A stretch of 64,000 nt of DNA, taken from positions 88,425 to 152,424 of the forward strand of contig JAJVHY010000007.1 in NCBI GenBank assembly GCA_022072455.1, read 5' to 3'. This stretch comes from Verrucomicrobiia bacterium (GTDB lineage: Bacteria; Verrucomicrobiota; Verrucomicrobiia; Palsa-1439). Positions 42,143 through 51,569 of this stretch are shown piece after piece. How positions within the stretch are numbered: the stretch's first letter is position 1; each line of letters starts with the position of its first letter. The notes under the pieces were generated by a model. The model had not been told where the DNA came from. It saw nothing but the letters and a program-made list of their open reading frames with translations, and ran no database searches. A program made the translations under genes and the position numbers.

Positions 42143-43491
42143 ACGCCGCGGAACAGTTCCAAGCTGCGGCCACCGAAAAAGCCGGCGACCTCCGGCACCG
42201 GGCGGTCATCCAAAAAGCCATCGGCACTTACGATGCCGCCGTCGCCAAAGGCAAAACGCGCTTCAGCGACTGGCAAAACGCCCGCTCCCACGCCGCGCAA
42301 ATCAAATGGGAAACCATCAACCATCTCGACCGGTACCTCGAACAGTTCGAACGCAAAGTCATCGAGAATGGCGGTCAGGTTTGCTGGGCCGAGACCGCCG
42401 AGGACGCGCGCCGGTACATCCTCGCACTGGCGCAGCGCCGCGGCGTCAAACGCGTCGTCAAATCGAAGTCCATGACCACCGAGGAAATCCACCTCAACGA
42501 AGCCTTCGAGCACGCCGGCATCGAACCCATCGAGACCGACCTCGGCGAATACATCTGCCAACTCCGCCGCGAACCGCCCTACCACATCGTCACGCCGGTC
42601 ATGCACCTGACCAAAGCCGACATCGCGCAGACCTTCGCCATGCCGGCCACGACTAGCGCAGAAGAAATGACAATGTTCGCCCGTGCCAAACTCCGGCAAG
42701 CCTTCCTCACCGCCGACATGGGCGTGACCGGCGCAAACTTTGCCGTCGCGGATACCGGCATGATCGCCATCACGGAAAATGAAGGCAACGCGCGCCTGAG
42801 CTTCTCACTGCCGAAAATCCACGTCGCCATTGTCGGCATCGAAAAACTGATCCCGCGCTTGGGAGACCTTGCCCTGCTCTGGCCGCTGCTTTCGACAAGT
42901 GGCACCGGCCAACCATTGACCGCTTACAACTCGCTCATCGGCGGCCCCCGCCAATCCGGCGAGCCGGACGGAACGACGGAATTTCACGTCATCCTCCTCG
43001 ACAACGGCCGGACCAAGCTACTCGCCGACGCCGAACAACGTGACGCGTTGCATTGCATCCGTTGCGGCGCGTGTCTGAACGCCTGCCCCGTCTACAAAAA
43101 CATCGGCGGCCACACCTACGCGACGACGTACCAAGGGCCGATCGGCTCGGTCATCACGCCGCACTTGCGCGACGCCAAGGAATGGTCACATCTGCCGTTT
43201 GCCAGTTCGCTCTGCGGCGCGTGTACGGATGTCTGCCCGGTGCGAATTGATTTGCATCATCATCTCCTGCACAACCGGCGCAACGCCGTCCAGCGCGGTT
43301 TCGATCACCCGCTCCAACGACTCGCATTCCGCCTGTGGTTATGGGCGATGAAATCACCCACGCTGTACCGGCTTGGCGGGAAGTTGTTGCGGTTTACGCC
43401 GATGACACCATGGACGAAGACGCGCGACTTCCCGGAACCGCCGGCGCAGAGCTTCAAAGATTGGTGGGAGGAAAATGAACGCCGCCCGTGA
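42139..43491 (+). CDS. lutB: Lactate utilisation protein LutB (iron-sulphur)
   Basis: 450 residues. LutB has an N-terminal LUD domain (GVKRVVKSKSMTTEEIHLNEAFE, DMGVTGANFAVADTG) and a C-terminal 2x[4Fe-4S] ferredoxin region, CIRCGACLNACPVY and SLCGACTDVCPV. The ATG at 42139 overlaps the lutA stop (ATGA). Together with LutA and LutC it forms the membrane-associated L-lactate dehydrogenase complex. Confidence 0.95.
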   Translation: MNAAEQFQAAATEKAGDLRHRAVIQKAIGTYDAAVAKGKTRFSDWQNARSHAAQIKWETINHLDRYLEQFERKVIENGGQVCWAETAEDARRYILALAQRRGVKRVVKSKSMTTEEIHLNEAFEHAGIEPIETDLGEYICQLRREPPYHIVTPVMHLTKADIAQTFAMPATTSAEEMTMFARAKLRQAFLTADMGVTGANFAVADTGMIAITENEGNARLSFSLPKIHVAIVGIEKLIPRLGDLALLWPLLSTSGTGQPLTAYNSLIGGPRQSGEPDGTTEFHVILLDNGRTKLLADAEQRDALHCIRCGACLNACPVYKNIGGHTYATTYQGPIGSVITPHLRDAKEWSHLPFASSLCGACTDVCPVRIDLHHHLLHNRRNAVQRGFDHPLQRLAFRLWLWAMKSPTLYRLGGKLLRFTPMTPWTKTRDFPEPPAQSFKDWWEENERRP

Positions 43492-43954
43492 ACAAATCCT
43501 CGCCCGTGTCCGCGCCGCCTTACGCGTGCCGGCCCCCCGGCCAGCGGCACCGACGACGGCGCCGGTCTTCCCGCCGGTCACGGATCTGGAAAAGCGTTTC
43601 CGGGAAGAGTTCACGGCGTTGCGCGGTGAGATTGTGGAAACGTTGGACGGCTATCCCGATGTGACCGGTTGCGATTGTCTGGTGGCGCAGACCGGCTCGA
43701 TCATCGTTTCAACCAGGAGCGCCGGTGGGCGGGTCGCGTCGGTATTGCCGGAGGTGCATGCGGTGCGGGCGCGCCGGGATCAAATCGTGGCGGACTTGCC
43801 GGCGGCGCTGGCGTTGCTCCGCCGCCGGTACGATGGGCATTGGCCGAGTGCGCTGTCGGTGATTACCGGGCCGAGTCGGACGGCGGACATCGAGAAGATT
43901 TTGGTGATGGGCGCGCATGGGCCGAAGCGGTTGCTGTTGCAGTTTGTCGCGTGA
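43475..43954 (+). CDS. lutC: Lactate utilisation protein LutC
   Basis: 159 residues of the LUD (DUF162) fold: VTGCDCLVAQTGSIIVSTRSAGGRVASVLPEVHAV, ALSVITGPSRTADIEKILVMGAHGPKRL. It is shorter than typical LutC (about 200-240 residues), the N-terminal part being reduced. Overlaps the lutB end by 17 bases with a GGGAGG ribosome site inside lutB. The group L-E-K of the C-terminal ISGPSxTADIExxLVxGxHGP motif is intact. Confidence 0.92.
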   Translation: MNAAREQILARVRAALRVPAPRPAAPTTAPVFPPVTDLEKRFREEFTALRGEIVETLDGYPDVTGCDCLVAQTGSIIVSTRSAGGRVASVLPEVHAVRARRDQIVADLPAALALLRRRYDGHWPSALSVITGPSRTADIEKILVMGAHGPKRLLLQFVA

Positions 43955-44024
43955 CCGGTGACGTGTCACACCGCGCACTTTGCCACGCTGACACACTCCC
44001 GCCGGATTCCTCAGAAAAACGCGC

Positions 44025-44040
44025 TGGCACCGGCAGTGCT
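44025..44040 (+). promoter_or_regulatory. Candidate sigma-54 promoter for hsp20
   Basis: TGGCACCGGCAGTGCT has the -24 GG and -12 GC with exactly ten bases between them, matching TGGCAC-N5-TTGCW at all but one listed base. It lies 57 bases before the hsp20 start, a normal leader length. No rpoN or enhancer-binding activator is in the window. Confidence 0.6.
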
Positions 44041-44096
44041 AAATAGGTTGGTGGAACAAGAAACCAAAACAATCAACCATTATGGAGGAACTTAAC

Positions 44097-44522
44097 ATGG
44101 CACTGATTCGATGGCGTCCAACAACCGACTTGTGGGATCCGTTTGCGGGTCTTGACGAGATGCGGAAGGAAGTGAACCGCGCGTTTGAAACGGCTTTCGC
44201 GCCGGCCCTCGATGTGGTCGAGGCGAAAGACGATTTCCTCGTCAAGGTTGACCTGCCGGGTCTGAACAAGGAAGACGTGAGCGTAACGATCCAGGACAAC
44301 TTCCTGACGATCAAAGGCGAACGGAAGCACGAGGCGGAAAAGAAGGAGACCAACTTCTATCACCGCGAACGTGTGCACGGCGTGTTTAGCCGGACGATTG
44401 AGCTGCCGACCCGCGTCGAAGCCAGCAAAGTGTCCGCCAACTTCCGCGACGGCGTGTTGCACGTGACGTTGCCGAAATCGGAGGAAGCGAAGCCCAAGGA
44501 AATCAAGGTCAGCGTCAACTGA
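44097..44522 (+). CDS. Small heat-shock protein Hsp20
   Basis: 141 residues. Alpha-crystallin domain (about 40-135) with ALDVVEAKDDFLVKVDLPGL, DNFLTIKGERKHE and the C-terminal GVLHVTLPKSEEAKPKEIKV. An ATP-independent chaperone that holds unfolding proteins. The ATG at 44097 follows GGAGG by eight bases and is preferred to an ATG at 44082. Preceded by a sigma-54-like promoter, followed by a palindromic repeat seven bases after the stop. Confidence 0.95.
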   Translation: MALIRWRPTTDLWDPFAGLDEMRKEVNRAFETAFAPALDVVEAKDDFLVKVDLPGLNKEDVSVTIQDNFLTIKGERKHEAEKKETNFYHRERVHGVFSRTIELPTRVEASKVSANFRDGVLHVTLPKSEEAKPKEIKVSVN

Positions 44523-44528
44523 CCTGAT

Positions 44529-44591
44529 GTAGCCGCACCCTTCGGGGTGCGGGAAACGTAAGCGAACGTGAACGCAGGCTCAAGCCTGCGG
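44529..44591. repeat. Palindromic repeat family A, copy 3
   Basis: GTAGCCGC, then hairpin CGCACCC-TTCG-GGGTGCG (44534-44551) and hairpin CGCAGGC-TCAA-GCCTGCG (44573-44590); the right outer arm is degenerate. The loop TCAA of the second hairpin supplies, on the minus strand, the TGA stop of the gene at 44580-45095. Confidence 0.8.
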
Positions 44592-45095
44592 AGCAGAAAC
44601 GGCGGCGGCAGGTTGCAGTAGCGTGGCGACCTGCCGCTGCACCGTTTCAAGTTGGTCGAGGCGCAGTTGCGGGTCGAGAACCGTGAAAGATTCGCCGTTG
44701 GCGGCATGCTCGTACACCAGCAGGTCGTGCCCTGCTTCGTCTTTAATGGTGTCGCGGTGTTTGAGGATTTTTTTGCGTTCGAGCATCACGGCCAGAATGT
44801 AACAGGCACCGGCTTGGGTCGGGTCTTTGGCCTCGACGAGTTTGCGCAGGAACGATTCGGCGGTGTCTTTCTGAATCGGATCGACCGGCGGGGGCGGCGG
44901 CAGCTTGTATTCGCCCTGCCAGTAGGAGACGACGCCGGCGCGTTCCGCGGCCGGGTAACAGGCCGAACAGAGATCGCGACGTTGATAGCCGGTCTCGGTC
45001 AGCGACAAAAGGGTGTGGTAATCCTGTTTATCCGCGAACGCTTTTTGGCAGGCGGTGCAGCAATTCGAGCGTGGTTGAAGGTCCCATTCGGTCAT
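44580..45095 (-). CDS. Unknown protein with zinc-finger-like cysteines
   Basis: 171 residues. Near the start are CCTACQ and CSACYP, two CxxC-like pairs that probably bind zinc; then a Pro-rich segment (about 64-72) and a helical region with ILAVMLERKKILKHRDTIKDEAG. No family is recognised with confidence; the CxxC-plus-helix arrangement is often seen in verrucomicrobial hypothetical proteins. Its TGA stop is inside a repeat, and the last residues (APQA) are repeat-encoded. Divergent from the TPR lipoprotein gene. Confidence 0.7.
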   Translation of the reverse strand: MTEWDLQPRSNCCTACQKAFADKQDYHTLLSLTETGYQRRDLCSACYPAAERAGVVSYWQGEYKLPPPPPVDPIQKDTAESFLRKLVEAKDPTQAGACYILAVMLERKKILKHRDTIKDEAGHDLLVYEHAANGESFTVLDPQLRLDQLETVQRQVATLLQPAAAVSAPQA

Positions 45096-45154
45096 TTTAG
45101 TTGCGTAAATCCGGCGCGACTATAAGATGCAACGCGAGCTTTGTCACGTTCCGC

Positions 45155-46540
45155 ATGAGTCATCCAAGGAGATTTTTCATCATGGCCGGCCTGCTCGCGA
45201 CGGTGGTCGCGTGCAGTCGTTCGGCGCCCGATGCATTCGAGCGCGGGCTGGCGTATTACCGGGAGGATAAGTTTGCCAAAGCCGCCGGTTACTTCGAGCA
45301 GGCCGTCACCAGCGGAACTCCAACGGCGCAGGCATGGAATTTTCTGGGAGTTTGTCACCTGCATTCCGGCAACACCAACGGGGCCGTTCACGCGTTTGAA
45401 GAGACACTGAAACTCGATCCCGGTCACGCCGCCGCCAAATACAATCTCGCGCTCGCTTACATTGAGTCCCATCAAATCGAGCCGGCCATCCCCCTGCTCC
45501 GGCAACTGACACAAACCGCGCAGTGTCCGCCCAGTGTCCACTACCAACTCGGGCGCGCGCTCGTCCAGAGCGCAGCGTGGTTACCGGCCAAACAGGCCCT
45601 TAACAAACTGCACGACGCCGACACAAACGCCGACGTGCAAAATATGCTGGGCGTCATCGAAACCCGGTTGGGCAATTTCAAACAAGCCAAGCACCATTTT
45701 GAATCCGCCGCCCAAATCGATCCAGCCGTGCCGGCGCCAACCTTGAATCTGGCGGTTTTGGAGCATCATTATCTCGGCCAGAAATCCGCCGCAGTGGAGC
45801 ATTATCAAAAGTTCCTCGACCAAACGCCAAAAACCGAGCAACGCGAAGACATCCGGCTGACCATCGCGCAGTTGACGCAGGAAACCCAAAAGCCGGTCGA
45901 ACCGCCAGCACCCAAAGTCGCCCCTCCCGCCCCGGCACCGCCCCCCAAACCCGTCGCACCGGTGGAAACACCGGTTGTCGAACCGAAACCAGCGCCGGTG
46001 GCTGTCGCGCCGCCGCCGAAACCAACCGTCAAACGCCGCACACCGGTCGTGGTCGGCTCGCTGCGCGCCGGTGACCGCACCAAGGCACGCGCCGACTTCA
46101 ACGAAGGCGTCAAACAACAACAACTCGGGAAAACCGCCGCCGCCGTAACCGCCTATACGCGGGCCATCACCACCGACCCAGCCTACGGCCAGGCGTATTA
46201 CAATTTGGGTATTGCCGCCGTGGAATTAAACCAACCGGAAAAGGCGCTCGAATACTACGAATACGCACTCGCCGCCGATCCCGATTTCAGCAACGCCCGG
46301 TACAACTACGCGATCATCCTCCAAAAACAGGGCTACCTCGCCGACGCCGTCGCGCAATACGAACGACTCTTGGTGAAAACCCCGCAGGACGCCTCATTGC
46401 ACCTGATCGTGGCCTCGCTGTACGCGCGCGACCCGCAAGCCAAAGACAAAGCCCGGCAACATTATCAGGCCGTCCAACGTCTCACGCCGAACACACCGGC
46501 CGGCCGCGACGCCCGTGACTGGTTGCAAAAGAATCCGTAA
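45155..46540 (+). CDS. TPR-repeat lipoprotein
   Basis: 461 residues. Lipoprotein signal (n-region SHPRR, lipobox VVAC, Cys20), TPRs at about 25-230 (FERGLAYYREDKFAKAAGYFEQAV, WNFLGVCHLHSGNTNGAVHAF), a long Pro/Ala/Lys linker (about 250-310) and a second TPR block (about 320-455). The ATG at 45182 has a better ribosome site (AAGGAG), but only the start at 45155 gives a proper lipoprotein n-region. Likely a periplasmic scaffold. Confidence 0.88.
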   Translation: MSHPRRFFIMAGLLATVVACSRSAPDAFERGLAYYREDKFAKAAGYFEQAVTSGTPTAQAWNFLGVCHLHSGNTNGAVHAFEETLKLDPGHAAAKYNLALAYIESHQIEPAIPLLRQLTQTAQCPPSVHYQLGRALVQSAAWLPAKQALNKLHDADTNADVQNMLGVIETRLGNFKQAKHHFESAAQIDPAVPAPTLNLAVLEHHYLGQKSAAVEHYQKFLDQTPKTEQREDIRLTIAQLTQETQKPVEPPAPKVAPPAPAPPPKPVAPVETPVVEPKPAPVAVAPPPKPTVKRRTPVVVGSLRAGDRTKARADFNEGVKQQQLGKTAAAVTAYTRAITTDPAYGQAYYNLGIAAVELNQPEKALEYYEYALAADPDFSNARYNYAIILQKQGYLADAVAQYERLLVKTPQDASLHLIVASLYARDPQAKDKARQHYQAVQRLTPNTPAGRDARDWLQKNP

Positions 46541-46544
46541 CCGG

Positions 46545-47000
46545 TCAAGTCGCCGGTTGCGCCGGCAACATCATCCAGATCACTGCACTCCCCAAGCCGG
46601 AACCTTGCGCCAATCCGCGGAACGGTCCCTTGGCCAAAATCAACAACATGATGGCCGCGAACACCAACGCTTTCACTCCGCCCGCCACTGCCCCCGCCCG
46701 ACTCCGGTAAACCTCCGGACAGAGTCGCTCGGCGCGCATCCGAATTCGCGCCCGGATTTTCCGCCACAGCACCACCGTCGCGATCACCAAGCCAATGAAA
46801 GTAAACACTCCCACCGAGTGCCCCACCATCTCGCTCGAAAAAAGCAGTCCCCGGTACAGCGACTTCATGAGTCCCCACCCGCTGAAAAACAACACCAGCA
46901 AACTGACAGTGCCCGGCGCTTCTTTGATGATGCCACGCTTGCGGCCACGCCAGACACCGAATGCGAGATACGCCGCCGCGAGAAAATCCAGCAGGTTCAA
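46545..47000 (-). CDS. cvpA: CvpA-family membrane protein
   Basis: 151 residues with four predicted membrane helices (NLLDFLAAAYLAFGVWRGRKRG, VSLLVLFFSGWGLM, VFTFIGLVIATVVLW, VKALVFAAIMLLIL). The pattern D...G..RG...E matches the CvpA (colicin V production) family, of unclear role in envelope or purine operons. It begins with TTG, whose TTGA overlaps the trpE stop. It shares only four bases with the next convergent gene's far end. Confidence 0.8.
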   Translation of the reverse strand: MNLLDFLAAAYLAFGVWRGRKRGIIKEAPGTVSLLVLFFSGWGLMKSLYRGLLFSSEMVGHSVGVFTFIGLVIATVVLWRKIRARIRMRAERLCPEVYRSRAGAVAGGVKALVFAAIMLLILAKGPFRGLAQGSGLGSAVIWMMLPAQPAT

Positions 47001-48439
47001 GTGAAGGATTCAGCCAACGCGAGGGCTTTGAACATCGCTTTGGCTTTGTTGACCGTTTCGTTGAACTCCGCGCTGGCATCGCTGTCCGCCACGATGCCGC
47101 CGCCGGCTTGCACATACGCCGTGCCGTTCTTGAGTGTGGCGGTGCGAAGGGTGATGCAACTGTCGAGATTGCCGTTGAAACTGAAATATCCCACCGCGCC
47201 GGCATACGGCCCGCGTTGCGAGGCTTCAAGCTCGCTGATGATCTGCATCGCCCGAATTTTCGGCGCGCCGCTGACAGTGCCGGCCGGGAAAGTCGCCCGC
47301 ATCAGATCGTAGGCATTGCGCTTGGGATCGAGCTTGCCGGTGACGTGCGAGACGATGTGCATCACGTGCGAGTAGCGTTCCACCACCATGAACTCGTCCA
47401 CTTTCACGCTCCCAAAATCGCAGACGCGGCCGATGTCATTCCGGCCGAGATCAACCAGCATGAGATGTTCGGCGCGCTCTTTCTCGTCAGCGAGCAATTC
47501 TTTTTCAAGCGCCGCGTCTTCCTCGGGCGTCTTCCCCCGCCACCGCGTACCCGCAATCGGCCGAATCGCCACGTGCCCGTCCTCGCACCGTACGTGAACC
47601 TCCGGCGATGCGCCGACGAGTTGAAAATCGCCGAAATCGAGCAAGAACATGTACGGCGACGGATTAATCGAGCGCAAGGCCCGGTAAATATCCAGCGGCG
47701 ACGCTTCGACCTTTGTCTCGAACCGCTGCGCCAGCACGACCTGAATGATGTCGCCGGCTTTGATGTACTCCTGCGACTGCTTGACCATGGCGGCATGCCG
47801 GTCTTGCGTCATGTTCGACTGAATTTTCACGGCTGGGGCATCGCGCTTGAATTCGATGGGCGACATCGCGAGCGGCTGGGCGAGCTGTTGGAGGATGCGC
47901 TCGATTTGCGCGACCGCCCGGGCGTAGGCGGCGGACGGACTGTCATGTTGAATGAACGCATTCGAGACGACTTTGATCGTCTGACTGACCCGGTCGAAGA
48001 TCAAAATCGTGTCAGTAATCATGAAACACAACGTTGGCGTCTTCAGATCATCGCGGTCCGGGCGGGTGACGATGGGTTCGATTTGGTGGATGTACTCGTA
48101 CCCGAGAAACCCCACCGCACCGCCGGTAAACCGCGGCAATCCCGGCAAACTGACCGGCTTGTACTTCGCCATCTCCAACTCGACTGCCCGCAACGCGTCG
48201 GCGCCATGGCGTTGTTCGGTGCGGATGACGGTGCGCGGGTTCGTGCCGAGGAACGAGTACCGGCCAATCGTCTCGCCACCTTCGACGGACTCGAGCAGGA
48301 ACGACGGCCCGGTCTTCTGCAACTTCTGATATGCCGAGACCGGGGTTTCCGCGTCAGCCAGAATCTCGGCATAAACCGGGATCAGATTGCCCTGCCCGGC
48401 CAGTGCGAGGAATTCAGCTTTGGAGGGAGTGATAGTCAT
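46997..48439 (-). CDS. trpE: Anthranilate synthase component I
   Basis: TrpE makes anthranilate from chorismate, the first step of tryptophan synthesis. The 480-residue protein has the feedback-site LLES motif (FLLESVEGGETIGRYSFLG), and the catalytic blocks AVGFLGYE, PSPYMFLLDFGDFQLVGASPE, RPIAGTRWRGKTPEED, HLMLVDLGRNDIGRV and GTVSGAPKIRAMQII. The ATG at 48439 has no ribosome site because a palindromic repeat ends five bases upstream. No trpG is adjacent; likely elsewhere. Confidence 0.96.
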   Translation of the reverse strand: MTITPSKAEFLALAGQGNLIPVYAEILADAETPVSAYQKLQKTGPSFLLESVEGGETIGRYSFLGTNPRTVIRTEQRHGADALRAVELEMAKYKPVSLPGLPRFTGGAVGFLGYEYIHQIEPIVTRPDRDDLKTPTLCFMITDTILIFDRVSQTIKVVSNAFIQHDSPSAAYARAVAQIERILQQLAQPLAMSPIEFKRDAPAVKIQSNMTQDRHAAMVKQSQEYIKAGDIIQVVLAQRFETKVEASPLDIYRALRSINPSPYMFLLDFGDFQLVGASPEVHVRCEDGHVAIRPIAGTRWRGKTPEEDAALEKELLADEKERAEHLMLVDLGRNDIGRVCDFGSVKVDEFMVVERYSHVMHIVSHVTGKLDPKRNAYDLMRATFPAGTVSGAPKIRAMQIISELEASQRGPYAGAVGYFSFNGNLDSCITLRTATLKNGTAYVQAGGGIVADSDASAEFNETVNKAKAMFKALALAESFT

Positions 48440-48446
48440 GGCGAGT

Positions 48447-48511
48447 AGGGTGCGCTATTGCGCACCACGCCGTTGATGCCGATCACACAATGGTGCGCAA
48501 TAGCGCACCCT
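48447..48511. repeat. REP-doublet repeat family C, copy 2
   Basis: Inverted arms of 20 bases, AGGGTGCGCTATTGCGCACC and its exact complement (48447-48466, 48492-48511), with a 25-base spacer as in the copy at 28194. Sits between hisI and trpE on their strand. Confidence 0.9.
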
Positions 48512-48515
48512 GCGG

Positions 48516-48899
48516 TCATTTTTTTCCATAAACTTTCTCGGGATCCACGAGCCGGTCTTCGGTCACCTTCACTTCGCCATTGATGATGCTGCGGTAGAAG
48601 CACGACTTGTAACCGTCGTGACACGCGGCCCCCTTCTGCTCGACTTGCGCCAACAAACAGTCTTTGTCGCAATCGAACGCCAGATCAATCACCTTCTGCG
48701 TGTGCCCACTCGTCGCGCCCTTGTGCCAGAGTTCCTTGCGCGACCGGCTCCAATACACCATCTCGCCGAGCTTCAACGTCTGCGCGAGCGACTCCTTGTT
48801 CATCCACGCGACCATCAACACCCGGCCCGTCCCATGTTCCTGCACCACCGCCGGGATGAGTCCGTTCGCATCGTATTTCAATTCTTCCATAATGTTCAT
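48516..48899 (-). CDS. hisI: Phosphoribosyl-AMP cyclohydrolase
   Basis: HisI opens the purine ring of phosphoribosyl-AMP in histidine synthesis. The 127-residue single-domain protein has the metal-binding [19 protein letters not shown] and [12 protein letters not shown], and [19 protein letters not shown]. It lacks the HisE pyrophosphatase fused in some bacteria. Its ATG overlaps the hisF stop (ATGA). The stop lies five bases before the REP doublet. Confidence 0.95.
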   Translation of the reverse strand: MNIMEELKYDANGLIPAVVQEHGTGRVLMVAWMNKESLAQTLKLGEMVYWSRSRKELWHKGATSGHTQKVIDLAFDCDKDCLLAQVEQKGAACHDGYKSCFYRSIINGEVKVTEDRLVDPEKVYGKK

Positions 48900-49651
48900 A
48901 GGCGCACTGCGATTCCCTTCTTTTTCAAAAATTCTTTTGCATCCGCAACCTTGTATTCGCCGAAGTGGAAAATGCTCGCAGCCAACACCGCGTCCGCCTT
49001 GCCGGCGCCGAGCACATCCGCCAAGTGTTCCAGGTTACCGGCGCCACCGCTCGCAATGACCGGGATGTGAACAGCTTCACTGACGGCCCGCGTCAACGCC
49101 ACGTCATAGCCCGCTTTTGTGCCGTCGGCATCCATGCTGGTCAACAAGATTTCACCCGCCCCGAGTTCGGCAACCCGGCCGGCCCATTCCACTGCATCCA
49201 AGCCGGTCGGCTTCCGCCCGCCATGCGTAAAGACGCCCCAATGATCGCCGTCCCGTTTCGCATCAATCGCCACCACGATACACTGACTGCCAAAGCGGGC
49301 CGCACCGGCCCGGACCAATTCTGGATTCTGAATCGCGGCGGTATTCACACTCGTCTTGTCGGCCCCCGCCTTGAGCATCGCGCGGATGTCCTCCACCGTC
49401 CGAATTCCACCGCCGACCGTCAACGGCATGAAACATTCACTCGCCGTCCGCGCCACGACATCGATCATCGTCGCCCGTCCCTCGTGACTGGCCGTAATGT
49501 CGAGGAACACGAGTTCATCGGCGCCTTGCCGGTCATATTCCTTCGCGCACTCGACGGGATCGCCGGCATCGCGCAGATTCAGGAACTTCGTCCCCTTCAC
49601 CACGCGACCGCGGTCCACGTCGAGACACGGGATGATGCGTTTCGCGAGCAT
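48896..49651 (-). CDS. hisF: Imidazole glycerol phosphate synthase subunit HisF
   Basis: HisF makes imidazole glycerol phosphate with HisH. The 251-residue TIM barrel has both catalytic aspartates ([15 protein letters not shown] and [13 protein letters not shown]), [11 protein letters not shown] and [13 protein letters not shown]. The ATG at 49651 ([11 protein letters not shown]) matches the family start; the open frame upstream runs into the divergent MFS gene and is not coding. First gene of a hisF-hisI-trpE-cvpA run. Confidence 0.96.
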   Translation of the reverse strand: MLAKRIIPCLDVDRGRVVKGTKFLNLRDAGDPVECAKEYDRQGADELVFLDITASHEGRATMIDVVARTASECFMPLTVGGGIRTVEDIRAMLKAGADKTSVNTAAIQNPELVRAGAARFGSQCIVVAIDAKRDGDHWGVFTHGGRKPTGLDAVEWAGRVAELGAGEILLTSMDADGTKAGYDVALTRAVSEAVHIPVIASGGAGNLEHLADVLGAGKADAVLAASIFHFGEYKVADAKEFLKKKGIAVRL

Positions 49652-49708
49652 GCCGGCGAAGATACCGAAGGGGTTGCCGGGAAAACAGGGAAAAGTGTAC
49701 AACGCGCC

Positions 49709-50881
49709 ATGTCCCACACCCATCGCGAATATCCACCGTCCGTCAGCTACCTCATTGCCGTGCTGATGTCGGTCGCCCATCTTACATTCCTCGCCACCAT
49801 CCCCTATAAGCTGAAAACGCTCGGCGGGGGACTGGACACGGTCGGCTTTGTGTTCACCTGGATGTCCGCCTGGTACATCGTGGCGGGCTTGGCGCTCGGT
49901 TGGTTATCCCAACGCTATGGGCCGCGACGGGTGATGCTCACCTGCGTGGTAATCGCCGGCGGCGTGGCCGGTCTCACCCCATTCACAACCGCCGTCTGGC
50001 AGGTCTATCTCGTCGGGATGATCTACTCGACAGTCGCCTGCGTGTTTTGGGCGGCGTTGGAACATGCTTCGACCGGCTTGCACGCGCATTTGACCCTGAT
50101 TCAATCCACCGCCATTTTCTGTATGGCCTTCAGTCTCGGCAATGCGGCCGGCCAAATGAGCAGCAGCCTGCTCGTCACGCAGACCGTGGCGCTGCCGTTT
50201 CTGCTGGCCGCCGGCATGCTGGTACTCGTGTTCATTCTGATCTGGGTCACGGTGTCGCCGGAAGCCGGTTTCCGGCGGTCAACGCCGGCAGACATTGCGG
50301 CCTTTCCCGAAGCGGCCCGGCAACGGCTGCGCCGGTCATTGCTGGCCGGACGGATCGGCCTGGTAGGGACGTATGGCATGTACTGTCTGGCCACACTTTT
50401 CCTGCCCCGGTATCTCTGGGAACACCGGGGCTTCAGCAAACCGCTGGCTGGATCCATGTCCACCGTGCTGTTGTTGACCATGGCCGTCACCTTCGCGTGG
50501 CATGGCCGGTCAACACGCTGGCCGCACCGGCTTTGGATTGTGCGGTCTTGTCCGTTTCTGGCGGCCGGCAGTGTGTTGCTCGTGGGCTTGGGTAGTTCGG
50601 TGGCGGTGATTGGGCTGGGAGCCGTCTTGGTGGGAATCGTCGCGGCCACGGCTTACTCGCATAATTTGTACTACAGCCTCGAAGAACCCGGCCAGCGGGC
50701 GCGCAACGCCGGCATCCATGAAGCGGTGGTGGGGCTCGGCTTCATGTTGGCGCCGTTTGTGGGCGGAGCCGCGACGCGTTGGACACAGGTGCCGGAAAGT
50801 ATTTTCTGGGCCGGCGCCGCCCTCGCTGTTGTGACCGGCATCGTGCAGAACGTCGCGCTGGCAGTCAGCCGGCCACGTTAA
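49709..50881 (+). CDS. Major facilitator superfamily transporter
   Basis: 390 residues with about twelve membrane helices. The MFS loop motif after helix 2, [20 protein letters not shown], is present. A soluble central loop (about 175-205, [18 protein letters not shown]) splits the two halves. Substrate unknown. The ATG at 49709 is 57 bases from the divergent hisF start; no convincing ribosome site. Its TAA stop overlaps the convergent neighbour. Confidence 0.9.
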   Translation: MSHTHREYPPSVSYLIAVLMSVAHLTFLATIPYKLKTLGGGLDTVGFVFTWMSAWYIVAGLALGWLSQRYGPRRVMLTCVVIAGGVAGLTPFTTAVWQVYLVGMIYSTVACVFWAALEHASTGLHAHLTLIQSTAIFCMAFSLGNAAGQMSSSLLVTQTVALPFLLAAGMLVLVFILIWVTVSPEAGFRRSTPADIAAFPEAARQRLRRSLLAGRIGLVGTYGMYCLATLFLPRYLWEHRGFSKPLAGSMSTVLLLTMAVTFAWHGRSTRWPHRLWIVRSCPFLAAGSVLLVGLGSSVAVIGLGAVLVGIVAATAYSHNLYYSLEEPGQRARNAGIHEAVVGLGFMLAPFVGGAATRWTQVPESIFWAGAALAVVTGIVQNVALAVSRPR

Positions 50882-51522
50882 AATTTAGTGGATTGGACGA
50901 ACTTGACCAGATCGGCTTTGGTCGCTTCAACAACGGCTGCCGGCCCGGTCAGTTTGTAGAACCACGAACTGCCGGCATGCGGAGCAGTGACAACGGCCAT
51001 GCGCTGGCCGGTCTGCGGGTTGGTAAACTCAACCAAGGTCGAAGGCGCACCGGCCACGGTCAGCTCGGTGGTGAATTTCGCGATTTCTTCCGGCGTCGCT
51101 GGGGGCAATCCGAGTTGGCCTCGCCACCGGTTGACGTTGGCCACGAGGCCGCCGACATCTCCGGGGAATACGGTCACAGCCAATTCGGCCGTCTTGTCGT
51201 CGGCACCTTTCACGATGTAAGTGGCGCGGCGCATACTGGAAGGTTTGCCGGGTTGCCAACCGGCAGGGACTTCCCACGTCGGGTTCGCGGCATCCGAAAG
51301 TGTGTTGGCCGGCAAGGTCTGCTGGCTCATGTCAATCGGCGGATGGCCCGCCGGCAATTCCGTCTTGAGCGGCGGATGGCCGGGCGGCAATTCCGTTTTG
51401 GCCGGAGCCGGAGCGGCGGCGGGGACCGGCGCAATCGGCGGGGTTTTTTCTTCGGACCGATTACAGCCGGTGACGACGAAAGTGAGGGCCAACCCGGCGG
51501 AGAATGAGCGAATTGTTTTCAT
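50878..51522 (-). CDS. Lipoprotein with LPxGHPP repeats
   Basis: 214 residues. Lipobox VVTGC (Cys20), a Pro/Ala linker holding two tandem TELPxGHPP motifs (about 43-62) and a third, related ...DMSQQ segment, then a globular domain (about 80-214) with WEVPAGWQPGKPSSMRRATYIVKG and VNRWRGQLGLPPATPEEIAKF. LPxGHPP motifs recur in PVC lipoproteins of unknown function. Stop overlaps the convergent MFS stop by three bases. Confidence 0.75.
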   Translation of the reverse strand: MKTIRSFSAGLALTFVVTGCNRSEEKTPPIAPVPAAAPAPAKTELPPGHPPLKTELPAGHPPIDMSQQTLPANTLSDAANPTWEVPAGWQPGKPSSMRRATYIVKGADDKTAELAVTVFPGDVGGLVANVNRWRGQLGLPPATPEEIAKFTTELTVAGAPSTLVEFTNPQTGQRMAVVTAPHAGSSWFYKLTGPAAVVEATKADLVKFVQSTKF

Positions 51523-51569
51523 GGCAGGAAAACTGAGGGCTTGGCGCAGCTGTGTCAAGCTTGACTGCG

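Noticed and set aside
48440..48515. trp attenuator upstream of trpE
   Set aside because: The stem is a REP doublet with a twin at batD/batE; there is no leader peptide with Trp codons and no T-run.
48965..49708. Long in-frame extension upstream of the MFS gene
   Set aside because: It is antisense to hisF; the transporter homology begins only at the ATG at 49709.
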